Shown: positions 34,743-47,400, counted from the stretch's first letter. The stretch is 64,000 nt of DNA from Lasiosphaeria ovina (GCA_033439765.1 JAULSN010000008.1:744001-808000); one strand, 5' to 3'. Translations and numbers: made by a program. The notes: generated by a model from the sequence alone, not told the origin.

Positions 34743-37700
34743 GTTGGGCGGGGGCGCTGTCCGTGTCGCTGTCCGACTCGACAAGGCAGGGTAAGGTTAG
34801 ATAAGGTAAGGTAAGGTAACTAAGACTAGGGAGGAGCAAGGGTTGAGGTGAGGTGAGGTTAGGGTCGAGAAAAATGAAGGGAAAAAGACACTCCTTTTTT
34901 TCCTCGCAACCACCAACAACACAATGGGTATCTCAAAACAGGCGAAACAAACGGCCGCTGACGAGGTTCCAGCCAGCAGCAAAATGGGGTGAGGGTGGGA
35001 GGAACAGGCTGGAAACCGGTATATGAGCGGAGGGACGAGGGGCGGAGGGGTTAATGGGATGGCTGGGTGGGGACTGACGGGCGGGTGGGGAGGAAGGCGC
35101 TGGGGGGGCGGCCGTCGTTCTCTGCACCTGCCTTGGGCTGGCAACCTGCTCGCGAGGTTCTAGGCAAGCACCAAGGTTCCTTCCACGACCTCCTCAGTTC
35201 AGTGCTGACCTGCATCTGCTAGCGGTAACCAACCCAAGTGCAGTGGTGAGGCGGAGCGCTCAAGGAACCCTTGCAATCCGTCGAAGCCTTCGGTTCCATC
35301 TGCAACACATGGACCTCCCGCCGCTCAACTCCGCAAACCGTAACTCCTAGCTGGTTTGGCGTTGGCGTTGGCCAGCAGCCGTGGCCAGTGTACAACATGC
35401 CGTCTGTTTCTCCTGCTGCAGTTCTACATACGATCCAATACCTTAATCTGGGGGTCGATAGGAGACGACTCGAATCAAACCCCAGAAGCTCGCGCCAACT
35501 TGCCCTCATGAGACAAACGGACAGCAGGCGGTCTCCAAACCCGGCCGCGAGGTGTGTTATCGGGTCCATGTGTGACTTCCTGTTATCAGCAGGTGCATGG
35601 GAAATTGTTTGTGCTTGCGCTTGTACAAGGTACGGATTACTGTTCAGATCTCAAAGACTCCCACGCATATGCATGCAGAACAGACCAAACCCGCACATCT
35701 TCATGTGTGCTTCTGCTAGTTGGGCTCACCAAACGGTTAAACTGCAAACTTATCTTGGTTCCATTGCCTTTCCCAGTTGAACGCCAAAGAAATAGCGGCG
35801 GGAGACTGGGACCTGCTAGGAACCCTGGGGAAATGGGTGCTTATTGTTGTGCGGATTGCGGACTACCTAACCGTGAGCACTACGCCGCCTTCAGATAATG
35901 TGCGGCGTAGAAAATCTTTACCAACTGGCTTCCTTCAAGGTTCCAGGTTGTCTGCCGCCGAGAGCGACGGGAGGCCAGCTTCAAGAAGTCAGGTACAGTA
36001 CTGTGCTGTCTTTACAGCACACTGGCAAAACATTGACAAAAGGCTGTCAATCCTATGCAGCCGGGCACACATTTAATCAGGAGCCGGCGGCCTCGATCAT
36101 CAGGAGACCCGCTTGGCAGATGACCCGGCCCAGCAGACTGAGCCCTGGGAAGCCAACCAGCTGTCTCGTGGGCACACGGCTTCGGAACCCGCACACGGGA
36201 GTGAGGAGCCCAGGTGGCCTCCCGTTGCGTGTGCGCGCGCGCCTAACACCCCAATTCCGCGGGGCCCGAGACCGTAGACCGTACATCTAGACGTGGAAGT
36301 TAAATCCGTGCAGCCTTGTGACGAGGGGTTATAAGTGAGCTTCGCTATGTCAAGAGCCACAACGGCGGAGGCAGATGGTGTGGTGGGGTCTCAGGTTACT
36401 GATGACGGTGACAATTCCGATGTTCCCTTCTTGACAAGCAAGAATCTTTGGGCCCTCGCCTGCGCCTTCAGGTTCGGCAAATTTTTCGTCGTCGACCTCA
36501 ACGGCCCATATCTTGGATAGCCTCCCATCGGATCATGCAGGCAGTTATTCCTGTCTTGTCTTTGGTGTCTAATGACTTGCAGGTCTTTCGTACATGCGGG
36601 AGAAACATCTACCCCGCCGAAGGCCCAGCATCGTCATCGCTGCCCCGCTCCGTTTCTGCGGGGCCTCGATAATCCGCTGATAAAGCTTCCTTCGTACGGA
36701 AGACCCCTGCTGCGAGGTAAAAGCTAGCGTGCGAAGGCCTCAGTTAGAGGTCAATTATCACCATTTTGTTCACCATCGCCAACATCATTTCATCGCTAGG
36801 CTGCGAGTTGAAGCCCTCCACACTCAACGATGCTGGGGAAGGGAATGGTAGATTCTCAACGGAACCAGGCCTGTCTCATGTGAGTCAAAGGCACTGGGAA
36901 TATTGGGAGGCGGCCAACAACCAAAGGCCGTCTCAGAATCGTTCATTCGCGCGCACTCCTGTGGCTGAGCATGGAACCACATCTCGAACGCCACTGGCGC
37001 CAGAAGTCAGACTGGTCCCTCATTTATCCCCATTTTCGCCTCTGAGGCTTTTCGTCAGGTTGTATCAATTCCGCGCGCGTCGATATATAAGGCTCGGGGT
37101 TCCTTTGCAACCCAACTTGGGCATCGAGAGCATGGTCCCAAGTTCCCTCACCGCATTTATGGCCAGTAGAGTGTCGAGGAACCCAAGTACCGGATACCTC
37201 TGTAAGTGGGTAACCCAGGCTCTGGTGACTCATTCCAAAATGCAACACGTTTTTGTATTATGGAGAATATACCATGCCAACCAGATGCAACTGTATTCGT
37301 ACCTTCCGTCGAGAGCCTCACTGTGGGTTCTAGAAGACCGAAGCACCCGGTGGCCTGCATTACAACCTTGTGTCCTTACAGCACAGCCTTGGGACTCTTG
37401 CCGCCTTCGGGTGCATCATTCTGTACGGGGTGGCGAACGAGGGAAGCATACCAATCACGAACAACGCTGTCGACGTTGTCAGTCTTGCAATCTGTCAGCC
37501 TTTATGTCGCCCGCATGAGAAGAAACATCAGACTTCACCGAGGTAGCCTTACGCCGTTGTACATACAATACGATAGGTACATGCAGTGTTGCGCAATATC
37601 AAACTCCCTCTCACGGAAAAGTGCAGACGAACCATATTCATGTATCACAGGCCCCTTTAAGCACCTTGGGTATTACCTGGGTAGGTATTTGTTTCGGGAA

Positions 37701-38228
37701 TAGTGTCCCATATAACCCTCTCCATCTCAAAAAAGGGATGGAGAACGAGGGATGGAATAAAAGAGAGCCGTTGGACTGGAAGCTCTGGGAGGTAACAGCT
37801 ATTTAAATCCCTATTTCAGAATCCTAGAGGCATATCCATTCTCTAGAAGTTCTTACGTATTAGAGATCTGTACTCGCCGGTTTATTTTTGTTATTTCTCC
37901 CCACGCCCCAAAAAGGTGCATACCACCTACCTATCTCTACCGGCAACATCTATGGGTAGGCAGTATGAGCGTGCTACCAGCGTCTTGTTCACGAATACCA
38001 AGCGCGAGACCGCGAGACCGGGGCTGCATGCAGTGCGAGATGACGTGAAACCGGGGAAACGTTCAACGGGGGGGCAATGTATGTCTGCCTTCTTGCTGGC
38101 TCGCTGGCTGCCGTGGGACGTGGGCTGGACTGGGAAGGAGGAGGAGGAAAGGCAGACTATTGTCTCACCTGGCGCCCTAATATCTTTCGGTGGAGATTTG
38201 GATATTCACTACCTACCTAAAGGTGGTG

Positions 38229-38303
<75 letters not shown>

Positions 38304-38999
38304 CTACTATGATGGGGCACGTAGCATGCATTTATGGGCTTTTCTACTGGGGAGTGTATATTGCAAAGGGGGGACCGAGCCTATGTTTTACAGGAACGAC
38401 TCGGCTTCTCATATATATATATGTATTCTCTCTCGTGCACACACTTGCTGCCATCACTCTACCCAAACGGCCCCTTCACACTTCCGCACACACATACTCG
38501 TGTCTTCTGGCAAGCGTAGATCAATCAAAGACACTCTTTCCACTCGAATATTCCCTTGTTTCCACCGCCATAGTCCATCCAAACACGCCGCGCATAGACC
38601 AACAAAGAAAGAAAGCGAGGACAAAGTACCATGGCATTCATCTTGTGTTCGTTAATGTTGAAATACCCTCGTGATGCTACTAACCCGGATGGGGTTAAAC
38701 ATATAAATACAGGACAGAAGAAACCCCTCCCTCAACTTCACTGCTTCGCCCAAGGCAGCAAGCACCACATTACAAGCGAAAACCAGCGTGCTTCATTCAA
38801 GACGAATGACCTTGACTAGGTCTCCTCAGATTCATAAACCAACCACTCCCCGATATCTCTCTCTCTACCAACACAACCAACTTGCCGAGTCGGTCAACAG
38901 ATGTTGCCTTCGTCACCACTCATGCCTCCATCCACCAGCAGTATTAAGTGGATTCCATGAATAATCTATGTCGCTTGAAATCTGGGTTGGTTCACCCGC
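34743..38999. other. Long gene-poor interval
   Basis: About 4.2 kb has no supported gene. ORFs of 165-252 codons exist at 35271-35780, 36766-37518 and 37916-38674, but lack recognisable domains, and the last runs through a dinucleotide repeat. The left end is the promoter and leader of the large low-complexity gene, with repeated AGGTAAGGTA units at 34797-34818 and GGTTAGGGTC (telobox-like, reverse) at 34857-34866. Confidence 0.5.
38230..38299. repeat. Compound (CA)n(GA)n microsatellite
   Basis: About 17 CA units (38230-38264) run directly into about 18 GA units (38264-38299). Seen directly. Confidence 0.97.
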
Positions 39000-40212
39000 T
39001 CAGAACAGGAAGTAAGCCAGGAGAAAGCTGATGAGACAGAGTAATGCCGCAATCTGGACTGGCACGCCTTCTGTGCTTTGCCTAACTGCCTGTGCCTGCT
39101 CCTGGGCTTGTCCCCCGGATTTCTCGTCGGAGCCGGCCGTCTTTCGCTGTCTCAAGCCGCTCGTGGCCTCATTCGTGATCGAGGCGAGTTTTGACTCGGC
39201 CTGGGATAGCTTATCCTTCAGCTCCTCGTAAGTTTCGACGGCAGATGCTTTCACGGCAGCCACGGTAGGCGCCGAGAAGGTAGCCTGTGTAGGTTCAGGG
39301 GACTCGTTGGCATCATGGGTATCCATTTCTGAGATCGCCACGCTGCTGGCAATGACGTTGCCTTCGCTGGGAGACGAGTACGCCGGAGGTGCAACATCGG
39401 GAGTTGCCTCGACCTAGTGACACGTGTGTTAGTTTCCAGTCCACCGAAACCCCGGGGAATCGAGTAGTGACAAACCCCATTTGAATGCGGATAGCGGACC
39501 GGCGTGCTGACGCTCTCGGGCTGCTGTCCATGCGAACCGTCCAAAGGCAGAAGCCAGGACACGCGTATTTTCTTCTCCTGGATGGCCGATTTGTCCACCG
39601 ACTCCCACTGTACAGATTTGGTCAGCATAGCTTCGGCTGTAGACAGATCCCACGGCACCTACAATTTGCGCTACATTTGTAAACTCCTTGTCGCCGGTAA
39701 TCTCTACAGACTGGACGAGGAACTTGTCGCGGCAGCGTGCTTCAAGGGGCGGCTCCTGCTTCATAGCCTGTAGGAGTACTTCAAGAAAGTCAGCGGCTAC
39801 TTCTAGGTACCAGACAGAGCTGTGAGGACTAACCCGAAACTTCAACCTCGTGGCCCGGCTCGATGCGGCCCGAGTTTGGTCGAACGCAGTACCTACACGT
39901 GTTAGATAAATTAAGCTCGCAACGGGGGAGGGCGGTGGCGCATAATTTGGAATCGCATACTGTTTGGGAGCTGTCGTTTTGACCTGCGCCAGAGTTAGCC
40001 AGAGTATGAAAGTAGTGAGGGGTCGGTGAATTGGTACCTTGAATGCAATGGGCGCCTGGTTGTTGTTCTTGATCTTGAGGACCTGCGCAACTTCCACAGT
40101 GAAGGGCCCTGGAATTTGTCAGACATTGCCGAACACCGGACGCGCGAGCCATGGGGGGAGGGGGGGATATACTGTGGAAGTTGAGCTCCGGAGGGCTGAT
40201 CCCGATAGGCAT
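39000..40212 (-). CDS. SCS2: VAP-family MSP-domain protein (Scs2)
   Basis: Seven exons (40212-40173, 40108-40038, 39983-39961, 39892-39834, 39778-39663, 39607-39476, 39413-39000) give 284 residues. The N-terminal MSP domain (1-~125) has FTVEVAQVLKIKNNNQAPIAFKVKTTAPKQYCVRPNSG, the VAP signature that binds FFAT motifs, followed by IEPGHEVEVSVLLQAM and CRDKFLVQSVEI. A disordered linker, a coiled coil (TYEELKDKLSQAESKLASI) and a C-terminal membrane anchor (VQIAALLCLISFLLAYFLF) follow. The protein should be tail-anchored in the ER, tethering lipid-transfer proteins and plasma membrane contacts. Six introns split the MSP domain and its flank, and exon 3 is only 23 nt. Confidence 0.95.
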
Positions 40213-41688
40213 GATGGTGGTCGGTTGCGAGGTTGGCGATACTCGATCGAAGTCGAAGTGGTGTTTGCTGATCGCGATGGCGGGCGACGACAACGGGGCG
40301 GGTGGCAGCAAGCTGCGGCACGCAAACAAACAAGCCCAGGGAGATTACGAATCAAGGCAGCGCAAGAGGCAGAAGCCGAGGTAGCAAAGCGTTAAAGCAG
40401 CGGTGCTTCTAGGCGAGGCGAGGAGCGATCTTTCGCAATATCCGTAAGGCAGGCAAGGCAAAGCTGGGCGCGCGCATGGACTCGGAGTCGACTGTATTGT
40501 TGGTTATAGAGGTAGGAGGTCTTACGACATGATCCAGCGCAGTGACGGCAAAGCGGCCAAGTTTCCAACAACTGGCACCTGGCTGCTGCTGGCTGGCTGG
40601 CTCGTGGCTCGTGGGTGAACCCAGGCCCGTGGGTCCGTGCTGATCGCCCCTACAACAGCTTCCTTCCCGCACCTCGAGGCCGCCAGGGGCCTAAAAGAGC
40701 ACTAATCCGGATGAACCTGCCTCCGATACATCCATCCACATCCAGCACAGTATATTTAATGTGACTGTGCATTTGGGTGAAGAACTTCGAAAGCACAAAA
40801 CCGTGGATTGGAGGCACTTCTTAGAGAGGAGTTAATTATTATCTTGTATTTGTGAACCACCTGCGAGACCTTCAAGACACATTTCGGTTCTTAGAAAGTC
40901 CAGTAACTGAGCTCGGAACCCTAGAAGTTAGCTAGACTTGCGTGTGTTATATTCTTGAGGCATACAGAATGAATGGGTGCTTGTTAGTGCGGGATATTAT
41001 GAGAGAAAGGCATAATTGCCTTGTAATTCGCCCAGGAAGCTTTTCTGAAAAGGAGGCGGTAGCTCTTGGAGACTTAATATAAAATCCTAAAAATGTATTT
41101 CTCTCGTACAAATATCAGGGAATTAAAGGCTTTCCTAGCTGGTTTATTTGCTATAATCTTTGTTCTTCCGAAGTGCCACGCTAATATTCCGCTCGGGATT
41201 GGACTGCATAGCTTGGTTGGGTTTAGATGGGCTGTTAGTTTAGCAAACTGCATAGTTTATCTGCCCAGTCGCCGCCCGGACACGAGACCACTAAACCAGC
41301 CAATCAGCACTCGTTACGGCGGTCTTACAAATGACGTGCATGCTCTTTTGTTGGGCAGTCGACGGCAGTCTACGCGTATTAGGCAGCCTCCAGGAACGAC
41401 CAGTGAATTCGGACTTTTAAAAGAACTTCAATTTCTTATTCGAGGTCCTCTTAAGCGACCACTAACTTTCAGCAAGCATTTTAAGAGAGGAGCCGAGAAA
41501 CTTTCCTCATTTGGTACATACCTTTTCCGTGACGCACCCCCGCAGGTACTCACCGGACCCTCCTACCCTTTTCGGGTGGCCTAGTCACTCCCGTCCCGCC
41601 TCGCCAAAAGACATCCATCAATCAGTTCATCACCCATCGAGACTTCACCAAACCTCATCCATATCAATTCCGCTCGACTATCACCAAA
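40213..41688. other. Divergent spacer, SCS2 / UBX gene
   Basis: About 1.5 kb. The section 40780-41520 is AT-richer with an unrecognised 163-codon ORF (41093-41584). The ORF may be a relic of inserted DNA or chance. The ends are the promoters of the two flanking genes. Confidence 0.45.
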
Positions 41689-42850
41689 ATGGCGCAAACA
41701 GATCTTGAGGTCTTGCTTGACATGGGATTTGAGGAGGCCCGTGCCAAACTTGCCGTCAAGAAAAACGGAGGGCGTGAGTTCACTTGTCTCGCCACGCCAA
41801 AGAACCCCTCATGGTGCTAACATGGCGTGCAGTACAGGGAGCTCTGAACTGGCTGGAGGAAAATCAGGACAAGTCTCTTGAGGACTTACAGGCTGAGCCA
41901 GCTGCTTCTGCTGGCGACGACGAAGATGAGGAAGGAGGGCCCACGATTGCTCCTCTAGAGGGAGAAAATGCCAAGTCGCTCACCTGCAACGAATGCGGCA
42001 AGAAGTTCCGCACTCATGCCCAGGCCTCTTTCCATGCCTCCAAAACGTCAGTCTTTGGTAGCACGCCGTGGCCTTGCCCGGCTCTTGTTCTGGCCTGAGG
42101 TTTATCTGTATGAATGCTGGTGGCTGATCTTCGTTGTAGCGAGCACACCGACTTTTCCGAGTCAACAGATGAGATTGCGCCTCTGACGGAGGAGGAGAAG
42201 AAGGCCAAGCTTGAGGAGCTCCGCCGGAAGGCAGCGGAGAGAAAGGAGGCCAAGGCTGCTCAGGAGAAGGAGGAGAACAAGCGCAACGAGGTATGGCCAC
42301 GTGATAACCTGACCGATGTTTCCCTGCTCCCGAGTGCTCACCCGGTTTTCTATAGCAAATCCGCCAGAAAGCCACCAAGGAAACCCAGGATCTGAAGGAG
42401 GAGCTCGCGCGCAAGGAGCAGATCAAGGAGGCTGCAAAGAAGCGCATGGAGAAACAAGCTGACCTGGAGGCGAAGAGGCGCATCAAGGCCAAGATCGAGG
42501 AGGACAAGGCGGAGCGAAAGCGGCTCCAGGAGGAGGCCAAGGCGGCGCGGGAGGGACGGGTGTCGGCGCAGCCCTCGCCCGTCGTTGCGGCGCCTCCAAC
42601 GCCCAAGCCGGCTTCAGCGCACACCGAGGCGCGCCTCCGGCTCCAGACGCCGGGAGGGAACATCCTGAAGACATATCCGGCCGAGACGACGCTGTTCGAG
42701 GTTGCGCACGACGTCGAGGCCGAGACACAGACTCCGGTCACGAGCTTCACCATGACCTTCCCGAGGAAGAAGTTTGAGAGCGGTATTGATTTCGGCCAGA
42801 CCCTGAAGGAGGCCGGACTTGTGCCCAGCTCGGTGTTGGTTGTGAATTAA
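41689..42850 (+). CDS. UBA-UBX domain protein (UBXN1/SAKS1-like)
   Basis: Exons 41689-41773, 41833-42046, 42140-42290 and 42356-42850 give 314 residues. The N-terminal UBA domain (about 1-40, LLDMGFEEARAKLAV, GALNWLEE) binds ubiquitin. A C2H2-like finger follows (LTCNECGKKFRTHAQASFHASKTEH, about 85-110). A long charged coiled coil leads to a C-terminal UBX domain (about 230-314, LRLQTPGGNILKTYP, TLFEVAHDV, FTMTFPRKKFE, LKEAGLVPSSVLVV). This architecture is that of UBXN1/SAKS1, an adaptor of the Cdc48/p97 segregase. The exon 2 acceptor is the GCAG at 41832; the nearby TACAG would break frame. Confidence 0.93.
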
Positions 42851-43899
42851 ATTTTGGAGGCTAGCATTTGTACGGCTGTGAGAGGCGATACGCGTTGCGT
42901 TGCGCGAGCGGATGGGCATCAAGGGATGCCCACGCATTGATAGTTTTGGGAAATAAAGAACCTTCTACTCTCTCTGCACCTTGCCGTCCACTCTATGCGG
43001 TGTCTAGCTGAATTATTTACCTAAACTAGATGCTCCGTATCCGCACCCGGACGTGCATATGTTGAAAGTAATCAAAAGTCGTGACAACTCCACCTGTTGG
43101 CGTGAAGCGGAGCCAGGGTGATGGTCGACTTTACCCCTCTTTGGGAATCAGCATCTACGTACATACCTAACCGGGTATAACATACACATCACCAGCGGCG
43201 AGTTTGCTCGGACGGCGATGCCGGTGAGCGAAGACGGGCAAATCCCAAAGAATCTCCGATTTGTCTCTAAATCTCCAAGCAGCCACGGCAACGAGTACTG
43301 CCTCGGCTAGTGTGTAATTACTGCCCATGGACAATACATTACGTGTAAGTATGTATGTAATGGAGGCTGATTCAGAGCTCCCTGGCCTGGCTTGGCTCGG
43401 CCCTGCCGATTGTGGCCGGCAGTTTACCGTGCAGGAAAACAAACCCCGAATGCCGGGCCAAGGCAGGGGGTTTTGGGGGTTGGGGTTTCTGTCCGGCCCT
43501 TTTTCGCCCGCCTGCCCGCTCGCCCGCCCCTCATCATCACCAAACTCCTGTCACCTGCGAGGGTGCGATTGTGTCTGTAATGTACTGTAGGTACTCCGTA
43601 TCCGTAGGGTAGGCAAGGTATTTGTGTTCCCCCAACATCATTCACTAATGATAAATAAATAAAAAGGAGCCGGGAATACCAGCAAACTGCAAGCACCTTA
43701 GCTACCCTAGCCGGATTTTCGTACCGACGGATTAGTTCGTAGGCAAGGTACGGTACACACACACACCTTGTGACCTTAGTAGCCAGCCAGCCAGCCAGCA
43801 AAGCCGAGTATTCGTACATCCATTACAGTGTCATCATTTCATTCGCTTTCTTTTTTTTCTGACGGGACGGGGGTTTTTCTTTATAAAAAGGGCCGGCTC
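42851..43899. other. Spacer upstream of YCII-like gene
   Basis: About 1 kb with no supported coding region. It contains GCCAGCCAGCCAGC at 43783-43799 and TACGTAC-type repeats. The right end is the promoter of the next gene, with TTATAAAAAG at 43881-43890 as a TATA-like element about 10-20 bases before the first ATG. Confidence 0.45.
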
Positions 43900-44436
43900 A
43901 TGGCCTTCTCCTCCTCCGCCTCGGCCGCCTTCTCCTCATCGTCCCGCCGCGTGCTGCTATTACTGCAACGACATCCACTCTCCACCAGCCCCAGCGCCAC
44001 TGCTTCTAGCTTCAACCTCGTCGCCCGCTCCATCTCGTCGTCGCCTGCTGCTGCTGTGCCCAGGAAGAGCTCCCCCCTGCCTAAACACTCCGTCTTCGCA
44101 AATAGCACAAGAAGAACCATGTCGTCATCTGCCGATGCCGCTGCTGCTGCCCCGGCGCGCAAGTTCGAATGGCTCGTCGTCGTCCCTGACACGCCCGGCG
44201 CGCTGGAGAAGAGGAAGGAGATCCGATCGTAAGTGGCTCCGGCTCTGCCTCTTTACCTTGATGGTTGTGCCAAAAGCCGCAATAGCTAACTGCAACTCGT
44301 GGCGGCGCAGGCAGCATCTCGGCGGCCTCAAGCCGGCGGTTGAGTCGGGCCTGCTCAAGATGGGAGGTGAGTTTTGGTTTGCTCTATCTCGCCATCGCTC
44401 TCGCTCTCGCTCTCTCGCACTTACACGCTCGCATGC

Positions 44437-44482
<46 letters not shown>

Positions 44483-44977
44483 ATGACTGCCTTTCATGCT
44501 TGCCTACCTACCACTCAACTAGCCCCTTCCATCCCATCATCTCCTCCTTTCCGGTTATCCATCCATCCATCCATCTGTGAGAAATAACCATGCTACCTAC
44601 ATCCATCGGAAATTAAAATGAACCAAATAAACAAACATGCAATACTAACCTCCCCCTTTCCCTTTGCCAAAAATAAAGGCGCCATCCTCGAAGAAGTCCC
44701 CTCCGAAGACGACCCGACAAATCTCAAGATGTGCGGCAGCACGCTGATCATCGTCGCGGCGAGCAAGGACGACATCCTCGAGGCTCTCAACAAGGACATT
44801 TACGCGCAGACGGGCGTGTGGGATGTCGCTAAGGTACGTGGCCCCTAACCCCACCCCCTACTTAATAAAATAAACAGATATAACTGACATGGGGGAATCG
44901 AATCACGCACCCGGCGGACGCAGGCTCAGATGTGGCCGCTGGTCACCGCATTCAGGACCCTGGTTGAAAAGAAGTGA
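43900..44977 (+). CDS. YCII-domain protein, possibly mitochondrial
   Basis: Exons 43900-44228, 44311-44366, 44679-44833 and 44924-44977 give 197 residues. The C-terminal ~110 residues are a YCII-like dimeric alpha/beta-barrel domain: KFEWLVVVPDTPGALEKRKEIR, HLGGLKPAVESGLLKMGGAILEE, GSTLIIVAASKDDILEALNKDIYAQTGVWDVAKAQMWPL. YCII proteins are small, often of unknown function, with a His-Asp pair in some enzymes. The first 73 residues are Ser/Ala/Arg-rich with almost no acidic residues, as in a mitochondrial presequence. A second in-frame ATG at 44119 (MSSSADAAA) would give a shorter cytosolic form. A TATA-like TTATAAAAAG lies so close to the first ATG that the second start may be the main one. 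Confidence 0.85.
44444..44478. repeat. (AC)n microsatellite inside an intron
   Basis: About 17 AC units lie within the 312-nt second intron of the YCII-like gene. This intron is much longer than the others in the gene. Confidence 0.95.
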
Positions 44978-45713
44978 AATGGTGTTGATACCTACGATGA
45001 TTGCAATCACCGAAGGGGGGAACACAATGGCGGCTATGGAGTAGATAGATATAAACACACGTATGCAGGGGCAGCAAGCAAGCAAGCGATGTAAACAGAC
45101 AGGTAGTCATGATGTGTGAGTAGAAGCAATGGAACCAAAGAACAAGAAAAGAAGCCGACCCTTTTATACCTCAGAGGAGGAGGGTGCTATTGAGAACCCG
45201 TCTCTCGTCTCCCGTGTCCTTTCCTTTCCTTTTCATTCTTTCATTTTGTCCCATTCTTACGTCCCTCCATGTATAGCCAGCCTTCCCAAGGAACCCTTGA
45301 AGGAATAAAAACCAATATACAGCAAAGACCAAAAACAAGCCACGAACAATATAACATTGGCTTTATCCACTTGTTTGGTGAAACCCCCCAATTTACCAAG
45401 CATGAACCCCCTAGTATACGATACCACGGTGAATAGGATACCCACGCCCCACAGCCAAAAGTCATGCCCATCCTGAACTTGATAACTCCTCGCAAAAGAA
45501 AACAAAAAGAATAATGCCCCAAAAAAGTGAAAGGCACAGGCGCGCAAACAAGCACAAGTTTCGTGGGAGAGTAAGTCATACATAACCCGTAAAAGTTCCC
45601 ACTCTTCCTTGGGATCTTAAAGGGCCTCAATGAATAGACAACGAAAAAGAAACAAGTATAACGTGGAGACGAGGGGTAAAACGACCTAGGGGAAATGCAC
45701 CAGGCTCGTTCCC
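44978..45713. other. Spacer between convergent genes
   Basis: About 740 bp. The 180-codon ORF at 45241-45783 (-) is Phe/Tyr/Cys-rich, overlaps the last exon of the next gene and has no domain, so it is not called. The region should hold both 3' UTRs. Confidence 0.5.
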
Positions 45714-47400
45714 CTACGCATCCGCTATCACAGCAGGTTGCTCCTCGACGGCGACGCGCAGTTCGTAGCTCAGATCGAAACACTCGGCCAAGAGCTCGCT
45801 AACGCTTCCCTGGCCCTCGGGGATGTCGTTACCTACCATGAACTTGCCGTCGACCCTCATGTTATCGATCGAGTGCAGCTACACGAGAGTAAAGACAGCG
45901 AGGTTAGCTTGGCTAATGGAAGATGTCGTGCCATAATAACGTGACAGCACGGGAAGAATAATTATGAAGAATAGAATAGAAAAAGGCGGGGCAATGGGGG
46001 TATTACCTTCATGCTATAGGGATAAAGCTCCCGCACTGTGCTCACGCCCCCCGAGTTTTTGACCTCGAGCAGGCACCGCTTCAGCGTCTGGAGCTGGTTA
46101 TAAATCGGCAGCAGCGCCTCCGATACGGGCTCCGACGAGATCATGAGGTAGTAGATGTAGCCGTAGCTGCGGCGGATCAGGTACAGCAGGGTGCGCTGGA
46201 CGTAGAGCTCGGCCGGTTGGCCTTCGTCATCCAGCCAGTTGCCGTCTACCCGGCTCTCGTCAATCTTATCCAACTCGCGCTGGAAGTCGTACAGGTCCGT
46301 CTCGCGCAGGGACCACGCCTGCGTGAGGGACAGCTTCTCCAGGTCGTTGCGAATCCCTATCAGGACCTCGTATTTGGCACGGAAGTTCTCGGGGATCCCT
46401 CCTTGTCTGCAGAATAAGGGGGAAATCGAGTTAGTGGACCGTCTCCAGGACGTTACAGGGCCGTTGGGAGATAAGGGGTATGCGTGCATACCTCTCGAGT
46501 ACAATATCAGACCACCGTAAGCACCGGCTTAGTAGATCCGATAGTTCGTCGCTACCACTGGGGACTTTGCCTTCCGAGTTGACAAACTTGCCGTCGACTC
46601 TAGACGCCTCAATCTCCTTGAGCTGCGCTTGCAGTTTCTGCACTTCGGTTGTGGAAAACTGGGACCTGAGTCAGCACATGGTCGATTATAGGCGCAATGT
46701 GGACTCTCGTCCGGGACCAAGCAGTACCTTTGCCTTTGTGCTTGCGAGCGACATGGACCGCAGTATGGAAATCAGCTTCTCGTGGATAGCCGGAAGAGGC
46801 TCGTCCCACTGCTGTAGCTGTTTCCGCAAATTGGCAAGCGAGGTTTTGCAGAGCCCCACGCGGTTCGCCAGCAGCTCTACCATGTATGGGGAATGCGCCG
46901 AGTTCGGGTTCTTGAGGATGGCATCTAGATTGCCGAGAGTGTTGGATATACTGTCCAGGTCCTTTGCTGAGAACAGACCGGCCTCGGTCAGGTGGTCGAC
47001 CAGGCGCTTGATGGTTGATGTTAGGGCATACGCGGCGGGTGCCTCGGTTGTGCGGCCGATCGTCATGAAGAACAGCGAGAGAAGCTGAAAGCAGCTCTCC
47101 AAAACCCTATCGACTAAAATGACAGTTAGCTATCTGTACGCGGGCGACGTCGCAGTGTGTAGAAGCATGCGGTCGCTGCTTACGTCGATTCTCCCGCTTG
47201 TCCTCTTCGTGCTTCCGGATTTGGTTCAGCTCCTTGACCTGCTCCACCACTTGCTCGTACAGGACCATGACATCTTGGCTGCGGATGTAATTTGTCCGGT
47301 CCCTCTTCAGGAGGAGTAGCTGGTCGCGAATCAGCGACAACTTGTCTAGTATGTGTCGCTCCCGCTCATCTTTCGGCATTGGGATGGCTGGCGTTTCCAT
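45714..47400 (-). CDS. UPF0662 / DUF2408 family protein
   Basis: Five exons (47400-47184, 47113-46728, 46658-46492, 46406-46007, 45878-45714) give 444 residues. The protein is alpha-helical and soluble with no signal peptide or membrane segment. Recognisable family text includes LSLIRDQLLLLKRDR, LYEQVVEQVKELNQIR, ELLANRVGLCKTSLANLRKQL, QAWSLRETDLYDFQRELDKI and YVQRTLLYLIRRSYGYIYYLM. The motif (S/M)RVDG followed by K/N appears three times (EASRVDGKF, DESRVDGNW, NMRVDGKF), each near the start of an internal repeat. The fission yeast relative is an uncharacterised UPF0662 protein. No activity is known to me. Confidence 0.88.

Noticed and set aside
36766..37518. 250-codon plus-strand ORF in the gene-poor interval
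   Set aside because: No recognisable motif, mixed composition, overlapping ORFs on the other strand; probably chance.
37916..38674. 252-codon plus-strand ORF
   Set aside because: It reads straight through the (CA)n(GA)n microsatellite as alternating His-Thr and Arg-Glu; an artefact of the repeat.
41093..41584. 163-codon plus-strand ORF, considered as a transposon or gene fragment
   Set aside because: No catalytic motif or family likeness; AT-rich spacer. Cannot be supported from sequence alone.
45241..45783. 180-codon minus-strand ORF
   Set aside because: It overlaps the last exon of the UPF0662 gene in another frame, is rich in Phe, Cys and Tyr, and has no domain.
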